Origin: Phaeodactylum tricornutum CCAP 1055/1 | Taxonomy: Eukaryota; Bacillariophyta; Bacillariophyceae; Surirellales; Neidiaceae | Assembly (NCBI RefSeq): GCF_000150955.2 | Contig: NC_011670.1 | Coordinates: 1,283,766 to 1,347,765, forward strand | Length of the DNA stretch: 64,000 nt | Reading direction: 5' to 3' | Shown: positions 20,388 through 31,189 of the stretch, one piece after another | Numbering within the stretch: the first letter of the stretch is position 1 | Layout: the number at the start of each line of letters is the position of its first letter | Made by a program: the position numbers and the translations under genes | Notes under the pieces: generated by a model | What the model saw: only the letters and a program-made list of their open reading frames with translations | Databases searched by the model: none | What the model was told of the DNA's origin: nothing

Positions 20388-20896
20388 ATGGTAAGGCGTC
20401 TCGTTTGTCTTTTATTATTATTTTGAGCTCGACCTGCGCGTGTACATTGTCACAGGTGTACGCATGATAGCAGTGTCACTTGCATTTCGCACTGAATGAC
20501 TGGATGCATTTCACTTCCAGTTTTCTCCTGAGGCATATGCGATTGCTGAAAGCTCTAGATTACCAGACAGATGTTGAGAGCTGCCCTCGGGCGCTTTCCA
20601 TTTGTCAGAGCTACATTCCCACTCCTTGGCGAGCGCCCTGGTGCCATTACGTGATTGGGAGATAACCGTAGTACGGACATTTCTGGTATAGAGTCGTTGA
20701 AAGAGTTTGGCACTCACTTTTGTCTTTCTCTATTGGACTTTGCACGCAGGAAATATTCTCTCAGCATTGACTGTGAGCTTGTATTTTAGCTTTTAAAATG
20801 CGCATTAGCCAATTTATACTATTTTCCGTCCCTTCCACTGAGATAATGTAGTATCATATGTGTGCACATCTGAAAAGAAACGAAATTGTTCAAAAC
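20388..20896. other. Convergent intergenic, hemerythrin-like to POLE3-like
   Basis: About 510 nt between two 3' ends. No credible gene is present. A TGACTGTGA element lies at 20768-20776, here not upstream of any start. Confidence 0.4.
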
Positions 20897-21739
20897 TTAT
20901 TCTGCTGTCTCGTCTTCATCTGCTCCAGTCCCTGCCTTCCCTCCAGTCTCTGTATCATCTTTAGCATTGACATTTTCCCCCAATTTCGCTTTTTTAAGTG
21001 TTGGCTCCTCAACACTTTCTGTCTCTGGAGAATGCTTCGGGCTTTCGGCTGCGGTATTATCATCATCATCATCGTTTCTGTGCCGTTTGCGATCTGAGTT
21101 TTCTTCATCATCATCGTCATCATCGTCTTTTGCTTCGTTGTCATTGTCGTCATCGTCGTCATCATTCTCCTCATCCTCCTGTTTTGAGGGAGTTTCTTTG
21201 CTTCCGTCATCGTCGCGTTCTTTCTTGTCTGCGGCAGCCTTAGCCTTGGCGTCCTTCTTGTGTTTCTCCGAGACACGGTACGATTCCAAAAAACTCATCA
21301 TGTCGGTCGAAAAGTCGTCAAAGTCTAGCTCCTACAAATAGGGGAGCACAAGGACGTACGTTCAGGACAAGCTGCAAAATAACAGTATGCGTGCACGCGA
21401 TGACATGAACAATCGCGATATGTCTGTGATATGATGTGGATTCCATCGTGCAAAACGAGACTCCTTGACCAAACAATAGCTTACCTTGATTGCGGCGAGG
21501 ACATCGTTGGCTGTAATTGTCTGTCGCTTGTGCGTACGGGCAAAGTCGTTGGCACAAGCGGTCAAATAGATAATGAAAATTCCACTCGCTCTCGCAAATG
21601 CGGCCGAAGCGTCTTTACCAACGTTGGTCGACGACGGCAAGGTGTGCTTCAGAATTCGCCGCACACAAGCCAAGGGCGGCTCGAATTCTACCGCAGCCGG
21701 AGGCGGTTGCGTCTTCTCTTCCTCTGGATCAGCAGCCAT
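20897..21739 (-). CDS. POLE3: Histone-fold DNA polymerase epsilon subunit 3 / Dpb4-like
   Basis: Two exons, 21739-21485 and 21331-20897, 229 aa, joined in phase 0 across a 153-nt intron (GTAAGC...TAG). The ATG at 21739 (MAADPEEE) is the first in frame. The histone fold reads PLACVRRILKHTLP, then IYLTACANDFARTHKR and TITANDVLAAIK. After splicing, ELDFDDFSTDMMSFLESYR matches the POLE3 continuation. The C-terminal tail is extremely acidic (runs of Asp encoded by GAT/GAC tracts) with KRHR and KKAK basic patches, as in animal and fungal homologues. POLE3/Dpb4 pairs with POLE4/Dpb3 in DNA polymerase epsilon and with CHRAC in chromatin remodelling. NF-YB is less likely because of the CAN-FA motif and the acidic tail. 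Confidence 0.9.
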
Positions 21740-22099
21740 TGTTTCGGCTTTCAAGACTATTGTGCAGATGGCGAAAACGAAGATAGTGCGGATGTCGGAA
21801 TGGAAACCATTTACCTACAATGGAACGCTAGTCATGGTTCTTATGCCGGCTCAGGACTCGTGGGGAAAAGTATGTTGTTGCTTCCAACAGAAATCCTGTC
21901 CGGCCGGCGCCCAACCTTATGAGGGAGGTCCTGTCGTAGGTGACAGAGGCCAATATACAACAAATCAGTAGACGCGTGAAAAGATTTGCTCCTGGGATAC
22001 CCGCTCACAATCAGCTTTTCTGTTAACTAACTGTAAGAAAGAATGAATATAGTTTCTGTATGAGATACTGACATTACGATCACAGTCAGTACATCTTTG
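21740..22099. other. Intergenic, POLE3-like promoter to O-methyltransferase 3' end
   Basis: A 360-nt gap. It holds TTACAGTTA (reverse orientation) at 22028-22036, about 290 nt upstream of the POLE3-like start. No gene is seen. Confidence 0.4.
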
Positions 22100-23403
22100 C
22101 TATGCTTTTGAGAAAACTAGAATGCTACAAGTAGGGGTACAGGTGTCGGTCACCGACTGGAGAACAAATCCGGCTTGTGTGGCAAACTCAGACCACTCCG
22201 ACTCTGTTTTGGCTGATTCGCGTCCACCCAGCAGAAGCATTGTACTCATATAGATTTGTAGCTTGCTCATTGTGCTCCTGGAACTTAGTCCACAATTCGG
22301 GAGGACGGCTTCAGCAATTATCAATTTGCCGCTCGCTGGTAATGATGCATGGCAAGCTTGCAGAATTTGCATCGAAGAAACGTCATCCCAATCACAAAAG
22401 ACAACGTGTTTCATGAAAATTGCGTCGGTTGGGGGGAAGTGGAAGAGTTGAACAAATTTCCTCCCAACAAAGTAACACTGGTAGATGGTGTGGAAAGCAG
22501 CTCAACGACGGAGGGTCGGTCCAACGAGAAACAAGTGACGTCAGGATATGCACCCTGGACTGCTTTCATGACGGCTCCATCGTGACCGCCCAAATCAACA
22601 ACCGACTTGGCCGACAAAGTTTGCCAATCAAACCCTTCGACGCAGGCTTGGAGTTCCAAATCCGTAACGAGGCCCACAAAGGCGTTGGCGTAGCGGAGTG
22701 AATCACAATTCTCCCGGCGGCCGTAGAATTCGTCAACGGCTATACCGTTGGCAATGGCGAACGGAGTCGTCTTTGGGTGATCACAAATTTGGTGCTGAGT
22801 AACCAGATAGGACGGCATCCCAGTCCAGGCGTTCCACAATGGGGGCTCCATCCAATGCTGTATCAAGCTTGCCCAAGACGCCTCCTGCTGAGTATGCTCA
22901 CTCATTTGTTGTGCTGTCGCCGTCGGTTGCCGCAAAAGCGCGCCCGTCGCAGTCAACGAGAAGGCCCATTCTCCGCTCATTCTCACTTCATGGAGTATTC
23001 CTTCCAAGGCCAAAAGACGCAAGACTCGGAGCAACGCATCTGAATCAATATTGTTGTTTGGGGCCACTGCTTGTTGCTCTCGCGTTATCCGGGCCGAAAT
23101 GGCGGAAAGAGACTTACAATGAGATATTCCAATTATATCCGGGATGCGCAGTTGCACCGCAATGTACAAAGCTTGAGAGGTGCAGTGTCGCGACGCCAAT
23201 AGCATAAGGTTGGCCACGGCGTCCGGTGCACTATGCGGATCGTCCGAGGATGGGACAACGCCGAGGTTGCGTGCGACATTCCTGCGGTACCGATCGTGCC
23301 ATCGAAGCGAAGGAGAGCGCAAACTCGAAGCTATTCGTACCTTTAGGGATGATACAGTGACGAATGCCAGAAGCTGTACGGATTTACTGTAAAAATCTTT
23401 CAT
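22100..23403 (-). CDS. COMT/ASMT-type O-methyltransferase, frameshifted
   Basis: The gene reads from the ATG at 23403 to about 22437 in one frame and then to the stop at 22100 in another. The switch coincides with a run of six C (22431-22436 on the plus strand). No AG acceptor lies between the last family-consistent residues of frame 1 and the start of frame 2, so an intron does not explain it. The N-terminal half has the helical dimerisation domain with SALYIAVQLRIPDII-like features. The SAM motif is VVDLGGHDGAV, followed by FSLDRPSVV. After the shift come FMKHVVFCDWDD and ASLPASGKLIIAEAVLP. The family methylates hydroxyl groups of phenolics, indoles or carotenoid intermediates. The usual catalytic His of the HDW motif is Cys here. 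It may be a sequencing error, a recent pseudogene or a real shift. Confidence 0.75.
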
Positions 23404-23896
23404 GAAGCAGACTCAACATTTTTCTGTACCGCCATCGTTCGCTTTTGTTCTCATGGTCACTTTATTTGTGTCAACAAACAGTTTGTTCCGACACACGGGT
23501 ATCTTCGTTCATCGTACCCCGTTCAACGAGTCACGAATACGAAATTTACAGTCAGAATGATGACGACAATTGGGATTGGGCAGGTAGTGCTCTGTCCGTC
23601 AACCTAACTTGGCTTTCCACTGATGACATCAGCAAGAACAACTGCTTCGCAAAAGCTGCGAACCATATTACTGGATCCAAGCCCAGCCGCAGAAAAATTT
23701 GTGGTGAGAGAGCTAGCTAGCGACTAGCTACGGTAGATGACGAGAGATCACTTTTCGTCTCGCGCCGCTTCTCTAGCTGTGTCAGGTCGGATTTCGGTCA
23801 CTGTACAGTCTGACACGTACAATTAACACAAAAAGGTTGGATTGGCAGTTCGGCGCGTCCGATTGATCATACCGCAGCGGTGATTTTCTTTTCATC
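23404..23896. promoter_or_regulatory. Divergent promoter region, O-methyltransferase / CLU
   Basis: A 493-nt gap between outward-facing genes. A short open frame at 23445-23720 lacks an ATG start and similarity. Overlapping CTAGCTAG-like palindromes occur near 23710-23735. Confidence 0.4.
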
Positions 23897-26800
23897 ATGG
23901 CGGAAGACTCGAGCGCCGACGCCTTAAATCCTGTCGGAGATCTGCCGACCGAGGAGCCAGAGTCGGAAGAAGCTACACCAGAAGCGACACTCTTGAATAA
24001 TCTCATGATATTGGCACCTCGTCAACGAAATCCGTCCGCTGGGACTGCAGCGGCAGGCCTGGCGCTTCCGCCATTGCGAGCCGAAGAACCGGTGCAGAGC
24101 CTCCGCGGAGCACTTACCGAAGTTGTTGGCTACGCGCATTTGACGAGCTTTCGTTTCGAACTGGCGCCAGATGGTGCTCCACAATTCGAAGGCGTTCCCC
24201 AGCCCTCCCCGCCGAACACTTTGGTTTCGCCCTTTACCGGACCAAATGCGGTTGTCTCCATTCCTTCTCAATTGCAATCCTTGAATGAGGATCCTCAAAT
24301 CCAAGACCGTACCGAAGAGAAGCATGCCGATGTGTTGGACGAGTTTGGCGATCTGACACCCCTCCTATCACGGGGGCTTACGGACGGATCGGCCTTTGCT
24401 ATGGTATTGGAACGATACGATGCAGCAGGAATCAAGGATCATGTACAGCGACTCAATTTCTTGATGGATGGTAATGTTCCTTCGGTTGTGAGTTTGGACA
24501 ATGAAAAAGTTGCGCAAGTCGACGAGGAGGTGCTAGACGAGAAGTCCACAGACGGGCCAAAAGTACCTCCACTTCCAGAACTACCAACGTTTCCAAACGA
24601 TAAATCCATCGTTATAGATGGCACAAATCTACAAGACTTTTACTATATGGCGTGTGGGGAAGACTTGAATCTTTACCACGGGAAAGCGGAAAGCTCTGCC
24701 TTAAAGACAAAAAAGAAGAAGAAAAAGGCAGTGGTGAACGGATCCAGGAAAACACAGACTCCGGAACCAGTTGTGATCGTTTCTGAAGTGTCCCCTGAGG
24801 CACTCGTAAAGGAAAAAATAACCCGTTTGAATGAATTGGAAGATATATGCCGGGTCCCTTGCACAATTCGATACAGTGGCTTTCATCCGCCACCTACCTC
24901 CCGTCGTTGGATTGGTGATTTGGCTTACTTGGAAGTGACTCCTCCGGAAGGCAAGACCCTGCATATCACGGCCATACCGATGGGGTTTTATCTCAATCGC
25001 TCGAAATCTGAATCCGGTGGACGTGAGACTTTTGATCCTTCTCCAGCCGTGAATTCGTGTTTTGCTCACGCTCTATTGGATTGTGTGTTGCAAGCATCTC
25101 CGTCGCTTTCGGAAGCTTGGAGACTTGCGCTGGAAGCATCGGCAGAACGCTCAGAAATTTTGGCCGCACTGAACAACAAGGGTACTTTTACGTCACTGTT
25201 CCGTGTCGCTATTCGTGGAGATTTTCAAGGCTTTCAATCGGCGTCGACGGCACACATGGCAACACAGGCTCTGGATTCGATGCTGCACAAACCGAGTTGG
25301 TTGATATCTCTGCCACGTGTGTTCCACAACGAGACGTCCTGGAATCGAAACCAATTGCACTCCTATTCCCCTACGCGATCCGACCATGAACTGGCGAATT
25401 CTTTTGGTGTCGATATCCGTAGCGGCACGATTCGTGATTGGAACGAAGAATTGCAGCTGGCCCGGGAGTTGCCGACTGAAGACGTAAATGAACGCATTGA
25501 ACGTGCAAGACTCATTCACAAGGTTATGACTGAGTTTGGCGAGGCCTCGTTGCTTGGGGTAAAGGCGATTGCTGACGGACAGATTTCCCCAATGAATCCA
25601 AACGAGCCAACTCGCTCGCAAGTATACTTGCACAACAACATCTTCTTTTCACGAGCTATTGATGCTGGTCCAGAAACCTTCAAACTGGCCAAAGGCGACC
25701 GTGCGGCCAAAAAGTCGGCGAATCGAGACATTCAGTGCGTAGGCACATTCCATCGGATGGAGCAAAATGATTTATATACGCTAGCCACGGTTTTAATCGA
25801 CTTCCTGGGAACGCGATATGTCTGCCAAAGTATTCTTCCCGGTATATTGATTGGCGAAAAGTCGCACACTCTATTGTACGGTGCGGTGGAATCGGGCGCA
25901 CCGCTCAAGTGGAATGAAGATTTTCACAAATTGATGGAAGACAAACTTTGCGATACCATGATGATCGCCACGCGTCCAATCTTAAAAAATCCCTTGACCG
26001 AGGAACGTCAAAACGAAATTAAAAGCCAGAGAAAGCCCAATTCATCTTTTGCCGATCCCGAAAACCAGGACGACGCTGATACAGACTTGAATGCTGTCAT
26101 GCAGTCCTGCATTCCAGTGGAGGCAAAGGGTATTTTGGGCAGCGATCAGCGCAAGTATGTGCTTGATTTTGGTCGTCTCACACCTCGTGACGCAAATTGG
26201 GTTCCGGAAAAGAAGGGCGGTACGGGAAAGTGGGAAGCTGCCAAGACAGAAAATGGCAACAAGCGACACAGTGCTATCCCACTAGACATTAAAGACGACG
26301 AATGGACGATGTGTGTACTTCGTCCTGAGCTTGTGTCGCGATATACTCAAGTTAGTATGGGCAAATATCTCCAAGACAAGAAGAATACAGAGGCAGAGAG
26401 AAGCGCTGTTGATAATCCCGCTTCGGAAAATAAGCCGACGTCGAAGGATACGATGCCAACAGAAGGCGATGAAATCACTTCTAAGGAGGACAACATCGAC
26501 GCTTCTGAAGGCAGTCAAGTAGACAAAGTAAATTTCCCAGCAGCGAAAGATGAGGATCAACTAAATGAGCAAAATTTATCGGAAGAAGATTTGAAATATT
26601 TGAAGTCATTGCGTTTAAACGTCAACGTATTTTTGGACGATGTGAGATCGTTCGCGGAAAATGATAGTGAAGCAGCCGAACTGATTCAGCAAGATGAAGG
26701 GAGGGCTCGTGAAGTTGCTGTTTTTCTTTGGGAGGTGATTTTACCCAAAATTACCCTTGCAATCAAAGAATCGTCAGTTCACCAAGTACCTCTTGACGGA

Positions 26801-28411
26801 TTCTCCCTCACCGAGTTCTTGCATCGTCATGGAGTCAATTGTAGATACATGGGACGACTCGCGGTTCTTGCAAAGAAACAGGAGGAAAAGGATGAGCAAA
26901 GTGATATTGAGCTGAAGGAAGGCCGATTGTCCGTCATTGAAAGACGGAAGATGCCAAAGTGTTGGCTGGAATTGCTCGAGTGCGAAATGGTTGCTCGAGC
27001 AGCTAAGCACGTTCTCGATCGTTACCTGACCGAAAATGGTGGAGTAGCTGCTGCTCAACCTGCTCAGACGATTGCCTCTTTTTTGTGTGCTCTCGTGTCC
27101 GAAAGCGAGGAGACTGCAGCTCAGACTGAGACACGTGCAATGCAATGTCCGGCGGACCAGCCAGACGAAGACGACTACACCGAAATGACCATGAATGACG
27201 TGGGCGGCAATGGCAATGCTGTGCCATCCCCGGTTCGGGGAAGGCACGAGGTGTGGCATGATATTGAAATGGAAATCGGCCGCAGATTCCGTTACTCCCT
27301 TTCCCTTTTCAACACCGGAAAGCCGAATGGAAGAGCTTTGCATATACCTCTTTTGAGACGAGTATGTCAGCGAACTGGTGTACGCCTCGTAGCGAAGAGG
27401 TACGATACTGGCGGAAAATGCCTATGTAGTAGTGGCAACGTTATAGGCGGACGACTGGCGGTTTCCTACCCCATCTCTCCTCTGGACATTGTCCATGTTT
27501 TACCCTTGATGAAACATGCTGCTGCGTACAACGAAGGCTTCGCCGCATGTTCGATCGCGCAAACCGTAACAATTCCTGCGCTTCACATCTCCTTGCCCGA
27601 TGCGCGAACCGCCCTTGAACGTGCTCATGTTCAAATGGGTAGTCGAGCTCTGAGTCGGGCTCTGGAGCTCGCCCAGGAGGCCTCTAACCTATACCAGCGT
27701 GTGACAGATAGTGCAGTTCACCCGGGAGTCATAGAGAGCATAGATTTGATGTCTACAGTGTTTCTTGAGGCCGGTGACCCCCATCTTGCGGCTGAAAGCG
27801 CAGCTAAGGCGCTTGGGTTGGCAGTTCACAACGGCGGGTTTGATACACCGAATGTTTTTAATGCGCACATGTCCCTATTCCAAATGCTTTACGCCTCTCG
27901 GCAGATGGATCTCGGATTGAAGCATTTACGTGCTGCGATTTACTTGTTGGAAGTGATGGCAGGACCAAATCATATTGAACTCTTTAGTGCTTATCACAAG
28001 CTTGGGACGGTTTACTCGCACTCTGATTACGATGGTGCGTACCTTGAGACGGCCCTCGAGTGCTTTAAAGAAGTGATGGCACGCAATGGTTGTGATCGAT
28101 TGATGGATGGAATCACGGCGAAGAACCATGCCAAGATTCTCGCAGGATTGGGCAACTATAAGGATGCCATCGTCGAGGAAAAGCGTGCCCATCGGACATT
28201 GTTTACATTTCTTGGAAAGGATCACGCGTGGACGAAAGATTGCGACAAGGAGCTTCAAATGTACACAAAACTTGCAGTTGAGCACGGAAACAAAAAGGCT
28301 GAGACCGACAAAAAGAACGAAGAAGCTGCCCGGGCGGATGCTTTGGCAGCTGACCTCATCGCGCAAGAAAACCGGAGCAAGAAGAATAAGAAGAAAAAGA
28401 GTAAAAAGTAA
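23897..28411 (+). CDS. CLU: Clustered mitochondria protein (CLU/CLUH)
   Basis: One uninterrupted exon, 1504 aa, ATG start. The CLU domain follows a charged N-terminal region and includes LEVTPPEGKTLHITAIPMGF and CFAHALLDCVLQASPSLSEAW. The eIF3-p135-like region carries LTEFLHRHGVNCRYMGRL. The C-terminal third contains TPR repeats (for example LIHPGV..SIDLMSTVFLEAGD, HLRAAIYLLEVMAGPNH and FSAYHKLGTVYSHSDYDGAYLETALECF), and the protein ends in a Lys-rich tail (KKNKKKKSKK). In yeast, animals and plants CLU is a cytosolic RNA-binding protein that controls translation of nuclear mRNAs for mitochondrial proteins and mitochondrial distribution. The length is within the family range (about 1250-1400, here somewhat longer). 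An acidic, Glu-rich insertion between the CLU and p135 parts accounts for the extra length. Confidence 0.95.
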   Translation: MAEDSSADALNPVGDLPTEEPESEEATPEATLLNNLMILAPRQRNPSAGTAAAGLALPPLRAEEPVQSLRGALTEVVGYAHLTSFRFELAPDGAPQFEGVPQPSPPNTLVSPFTGPNAVVSIPSQLQSLNEDPQIQDRTEEKHADVLDEFGDLTPLLSRGLTDGSAFAMVLERYDAAGIKDHVQRLNFLMDGNVPSVVSLDNEKVAQVDEEVLDEKSTDGPKVPPLPELPTFPNDKSIVIDGTNLQDFYYMACGEDLNLYHGKAESSALKTKKKKKKAVVNGSRKTQTPEPVVIVSEVSPEALVKEKITRLNELEDICRVPCTIRYSGFHPPPTSRRWIGDLAYLEVTPPEGKTLHITAIPMGFYLNRSKSESGGRETFDPSPAVNSCFAHALLDCVLQASPSLSEAWRLALEASAERSEILAALNNKGTFTSLFRVAIRGDFQGFQSASTAHMATQALDSMLHKPSWLISLPRVFHNETSWNRNQLHSYSPTRSDHELANSFGVDIRSGTIRDWNEELQLARELPTEDVNERIERARLIHKVMTEFGEASLLGVKAIADGQISPMNPNEPTRSQVYLHNNIFFSRAIDAGPETFKLAKGDRAAKKSANRDIQCVGTFHRMEQNDLYTLATVLIDFLGTRYVCQSILPGILIGEKSHTLLYGAVESGAPLKWNEDFHKLMEDKLCDTMMIATRPILKNPLTEERQNEIKSQRKPNSSFADPENQDDADTDLNAVMQSCIPVEAKGILGSDQRKYVLDFGRLTPRDANWVPEKKGGTGKWEAAKTENGNKRHSAIPLDIKDDEWTMCVLRPELVSRYTQVSMGKYLQDKKNTEAERSAVDNPASENKPTSKDTMPTEGDEITSKEDNIDASEGSQVDKVNFPAAKDEDQLNEQNLSEEDLKYLKSLRLNVNVFLDDVRSFAENDSEAAELIQQDEGRAREVAVFLWEVILPKITLAIKESSVHQVPLDGFSLTEFLHRHGVNCRYMGRLAVLAKKQEEKDEQSDIELKEGRLSVIERRKMPKCWLELLECEMVARAAKHVLDRYLTENGGVAAAQPAQTIASFLCALVSESEETAAQTETRAMQCPADQPDEDDYTEMTMNDVGGNGNAVPSPVRGRHEVWHDIEMEIGRRFRYSLSLFNTGKPNGRALHIPLLRRVCQRTGVRLVAKRYDTGGKCLCSSGNVIGGRLAVSYPISPLDIVHVLPLMKHAAAYNEGFAACSIAQTVTIPALHISLPDARTALERAHVQMGSRALSRALELAQEASNLYQRVTDSAVHPGVIESIDLMSTVFLEAGDPHLAAESAAKALGLAVHNGGFDTPNVFNAHMSLFQMLYASRQMDLGLKHLRAAIYLLEVMAGPNHIELFSAYHKLGTVYSHSDYDGAYLETALECFKEVMARNGCDRLMDGITAKNHAKILAGLGNYKDAIVEEKRAHRTLFTFLGKDHAWTKDCDKELQMYTKLAVEHGNKKAETDKKNEEAARADALAADLIAQENRSKKNKKKKSKK

Positions 28412-28804
28412 ACTCAACTCATATCAAACAAAGCTCTGATTCTGTTGGTCACGTTAAAGTATTGCCATGCGTCGACTTGCTTAAAAAGTTGGCCTGGACA
28501 GCTTAGTTAGGAAAAGGAACCAATCAGAATACAGGGGAGGGGTCACATAATCTGTGGTGTGTGGATTTCCTAGCTCTGGACACTGATTTCACCGATATAT
28601 CAAGGAAGCCATCAACACGAGGGCGGAAAACTTATACGACGTATTTCCTACCATGTACCTTGAGATGACCGCGCTTTTCACTGAAAGTTTATCATGGCAG
28701 TTTGTTTCTGACAGTTAAAAAGACAAAACTTCTCTCATCACATTCTCTTCCCCCTTCCTGCAAAGAGAATACTTTCGGAATCTCCGTATCCTGACAAGAT
28801 ACGT
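28412..28804. other. Intergenic, CLU to RAD17
   Basis: About 390 nt in a co-directional gap. A CTGACAGTTA element lies near 28709, about 95 nt before the RAD17 ATG. No gene is seen. Confidence 0.4.
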
Positions 28805-30520
28805 ATGAAGCTTGGTCGAAAGCAGCTGCCACGCCGGCGCAAAGCAACGGGTCCATTGCGACTCGATTGGCCTGCCGTCGGCGCCTCTCAAGATCTCGTC
28901 GGCACCAAAGATCTTGTGTCGTTTTCACTGGAAGAAAGTGCATTCGTTCCAGTGCGTCGGAAGCAAAAGCGACCACGCAAGAATGCAGTCTCCCATACCG
29001 GAGGTGACACTAGTTCACATGACAATGCTCTTTGGATCGATAGGTATAATCCTCAATGTATAGCCGATGTCTGTGTGGCGCCAAAAAAAGTTCAGGAAGT
29101 TCGTCAATGGATCCAGTCTGCCATGAAAGATCACGTTCACAAACTCTTAATATTGGTAGGGAGCCCTGGAATTGGTAAGTCGACAATGATCCGTTGTTTG
29201 GCGAAGGAAAATAGATGGTCAATCTCTGAATGGAACGAAACGTTCTCGAATCAATACAGTGCTTTGAACTCGGCAATGCACTCTGTAGATCAACAGTCTT
29301 CTCTGAGCTCGTTTCAGGAGTTTCTCCGGCAAGCAGGGACCGGCTACCATTCTCTGACCTTCGAATCGTCGTCAAATTCATCAACAAAGCAAGACGGATC
29401 TCAAATTTCGGGGTCCATCATCTTGCTTGAAAGCCTTCCGACGCAACACGAATCAACCCAGATGCGATTAAGAGAGCTGTTTACTGAACACGTCCGCACC
29501 ACATCCGTGCCAACGGTTCTCATCTTCAGCGATGTCTTGGAAGGGAAACACAAACGAGAGGATCTGGAGTCCTTGGTGGACCCCAATTTGCTGTATTCAG
29601 ACCTTTGCCTCATTCTACAAATTCAGCCTTGTACTAAGCAAAACATGAAAAGGGTTTTGTCGCTTATTGTCCGTGCAGAAAGGCTTTCGGTACCTTCCAG
29701 TATATACGAAGACCTTCACGAGCGGAGCAACGGGGACTTGCGCTCGGCAATCACAACTTTTCAGTACGAAGCCATGGGGCAGTCGATGACCGTAAAGAAC
29801 ACAGATACAACCAACCGAGACCGCAGACTTTCGCCATTTCACGCCTTGGGTAAGCTCCTTTACGCGAAGCGCGTCACTGGTGCACACAAGGATCCATTAA
29901 GTTGGTGGAAATGGAAGGATGATCGTCCACCAATCGACTTTAATCCGGAAAACGTACTGGAGCATAGTGGGATTGAACAATTTGGGACTCTATCGTTTCT
30001 CGAACATCACAGTCCGGATTTCTTTTCCGACATATCGGAGCTGAGCGATACACTCGCGACTTTTTCAGATTCGGCGTTATTGATGGACTGTTCCTCTATT
30101 TCTGGCTCCCAGAATGCTGCCGCCTCGTTGGCTGGCCGTGCCGTCGCCGCCTTCAATCGACATCCACGCGCAAACAAATTCAGGCAACTTTCTGCTCCCA
30201 AAATTTTCGAAGTCAATCGCAACCGTCGGGAAAATGAAGTGCACCTTCGTCACCTACACCATTCTTTATCAACGAATCGTAGCAATGAACTTTCTTTGCA
30301 TTCGGCCCTCGGAGCAACTTCGCACTTCGTCTCCGACAGCCTTTCGTTTCTCCGACGCATCATCCCCGAGTCAATAGATCTGTCTCTGAATACTATGCAC
30401 TCACGATTCCGTCTTATAGACAAATCCATCTCGAGCAGCAATGATGCGAAAACAGGATTGTTAAAGGAGCAGCAGCAAGTGCTTCTGGACGACGATATTG
30501 GTGATTTTGATTCAGAATAA
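28805..30520 (+). CDS. RAD17: RAD17/Rad24 checkpoint clamp-loader subunit
   Basis: One exon, 571 aa, ATG start. LWIDRYNPQCIADVCVAPKKVQEVRQW matches the region before the RAD17 ATPase domain in order and spacing (given here as key residues W-D-Y-P...V..KK..EV..W). Walker A is GSPGIGKS (about 119-126). A weakly acidic VLIFSDVLE strand follows, where RFC-type loaders have Walker B and sensor motifs. RSAITTFQYEA corresponds to the RLRSAxxxLQF segment. RAD17 with RFC2-5 loads the 9-1-1 clamp at damaged DNA and activates ATR signalling. The C-terminal part is divergent and ends with an acidic DDDIGDFDSE. ORC1 or RFC1 are less likely because of the N-terminal block and length. Confidence 0.85.
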   Translation: MKLGRKQLPRRRKATGPLRLDWPAVGASQDLVGTKDLVSFSLEESAFVPVRRKQKRPRKNAVSHTGGDTSSHDNALWIDRYNPQCIADVCVAPKKVQEVRQWIQSAMKDHVHKLLILVGSPGIGKSTMIRCLAKENRWSISEWNETFSNQYSALNSAMHSVDQQSSLSSFQEFLRQAGTGYHSLTFESSSNSSTKQDGSQISGSIILLESLPTQHESTQMRLRELFTEHVRTTSVPTVLIFSDVLEGKHKREDLESLVDPNLLYSDLCLILQIQPCTKQNMKRVLSLIVRAERLSVPSSIYEDLHERSNGDLRSAITTFQYEAMGQSMTVKNTDTTNRDRRLSPFHALGKLLYAKRVTGAHKDPLSWWKWKDDRPPIDFNPENVLEHSGIEQFGTLSFLEHHSPDFFSDISELSDTLATFSDSALLMDCSSISGSQNAAASLAGRAVAAFNRHPRANKFRQLSAPKIFEVNRNRRENEVHLRHLHHSLSTNRSNELSLHSALGATSHFVSDSLSFLRRIIPESIDLSLNTMHSRFRLIDKSISSSNDAKTGLLKEQQQVLLDDDIGDFDSE

Positions 30521-31189
30521 ACTGCACCATGATGACTGGGATCGCAAGCTACTTTCTTTTTTACTGTTGGGAACAAAGACACTTTTTTTGACATAGTACC
30601 TTTCCGACTAACTGTAAGTAGATTGCGATGTGGGAAAATCTAGTGCTACCAGATTATTTCCGATAGTATAAGTGTACAAGCCTTTTTCATATAATAAGAA
30701 ATGAAGATCAGGTTTCTCTGTCAAATTTGAAAACCCTACATCAAGCGACTGTCTGTGTTTGGGTACGTTAACCCTAAGTCTTTTCATTGGTCGACTACAT
30801 AGCTGCTTTTGTTTCTTCGGTTCCTTTACCTTACAGTTAGTTAGCGCACTATTTTTACCCGTTATCGTTGCACCTGGTAGTTTTCTCAAATTGGAAATCT
30901 GCACGAAACTAATTTTGTGACACTGAAAACGTGACCGTTCTCTATTTTCTTTCGGCACAGAACAATCGCAAGTCGAGAGCCGATAGAGCTACGAAGGTAA
31001 GTTACGTTACAAAAAACCCACAATTCAGCCTTCGCGGTCAATTTTTTTCCTACAAGGACACCAAATTACCCTGGACACTAACCCAGTTTATTGAATGAAC
31101 CTGCAGAGGAACACTGGAACGAAGAATTACCTCGAAGTAGCCTCCGTAGCGTTCGCCAAGAAGGCAACGGCTCCTCATACTTGTCAAAA
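30521..31189. promoter_or_regulatory. Intergenic with two TTACAGTTA elements
   Basis: A 670-nt gap before the flavin-reductase gene with no supportable gene. Copies of the recurring 9-mer lie at 30609-30617 (reverse) and 30831-30839 (forward), about 580 and 350 nt before the next ATG. A GTAAGTT sequence near 30995 is a possible 5'-UTR splice donor. Confidence 0.45.

Noticed and set aside
21573-21971. Open frame antisense to the POLE3-like first exon
   Set aside because: The opposite strand encodes a clear histone fold; this translation has none.
23445-23720. Short open frame upstream of CLU
   Set aside because: No ATG start and no similarity; it lies within a divergent promoter gap.
26774-27343. 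Long open frame antisense to CLU
   Set aside because: It overlaps a well-supported conserved gene on the other strand; the translation shows no domain and starts without support.
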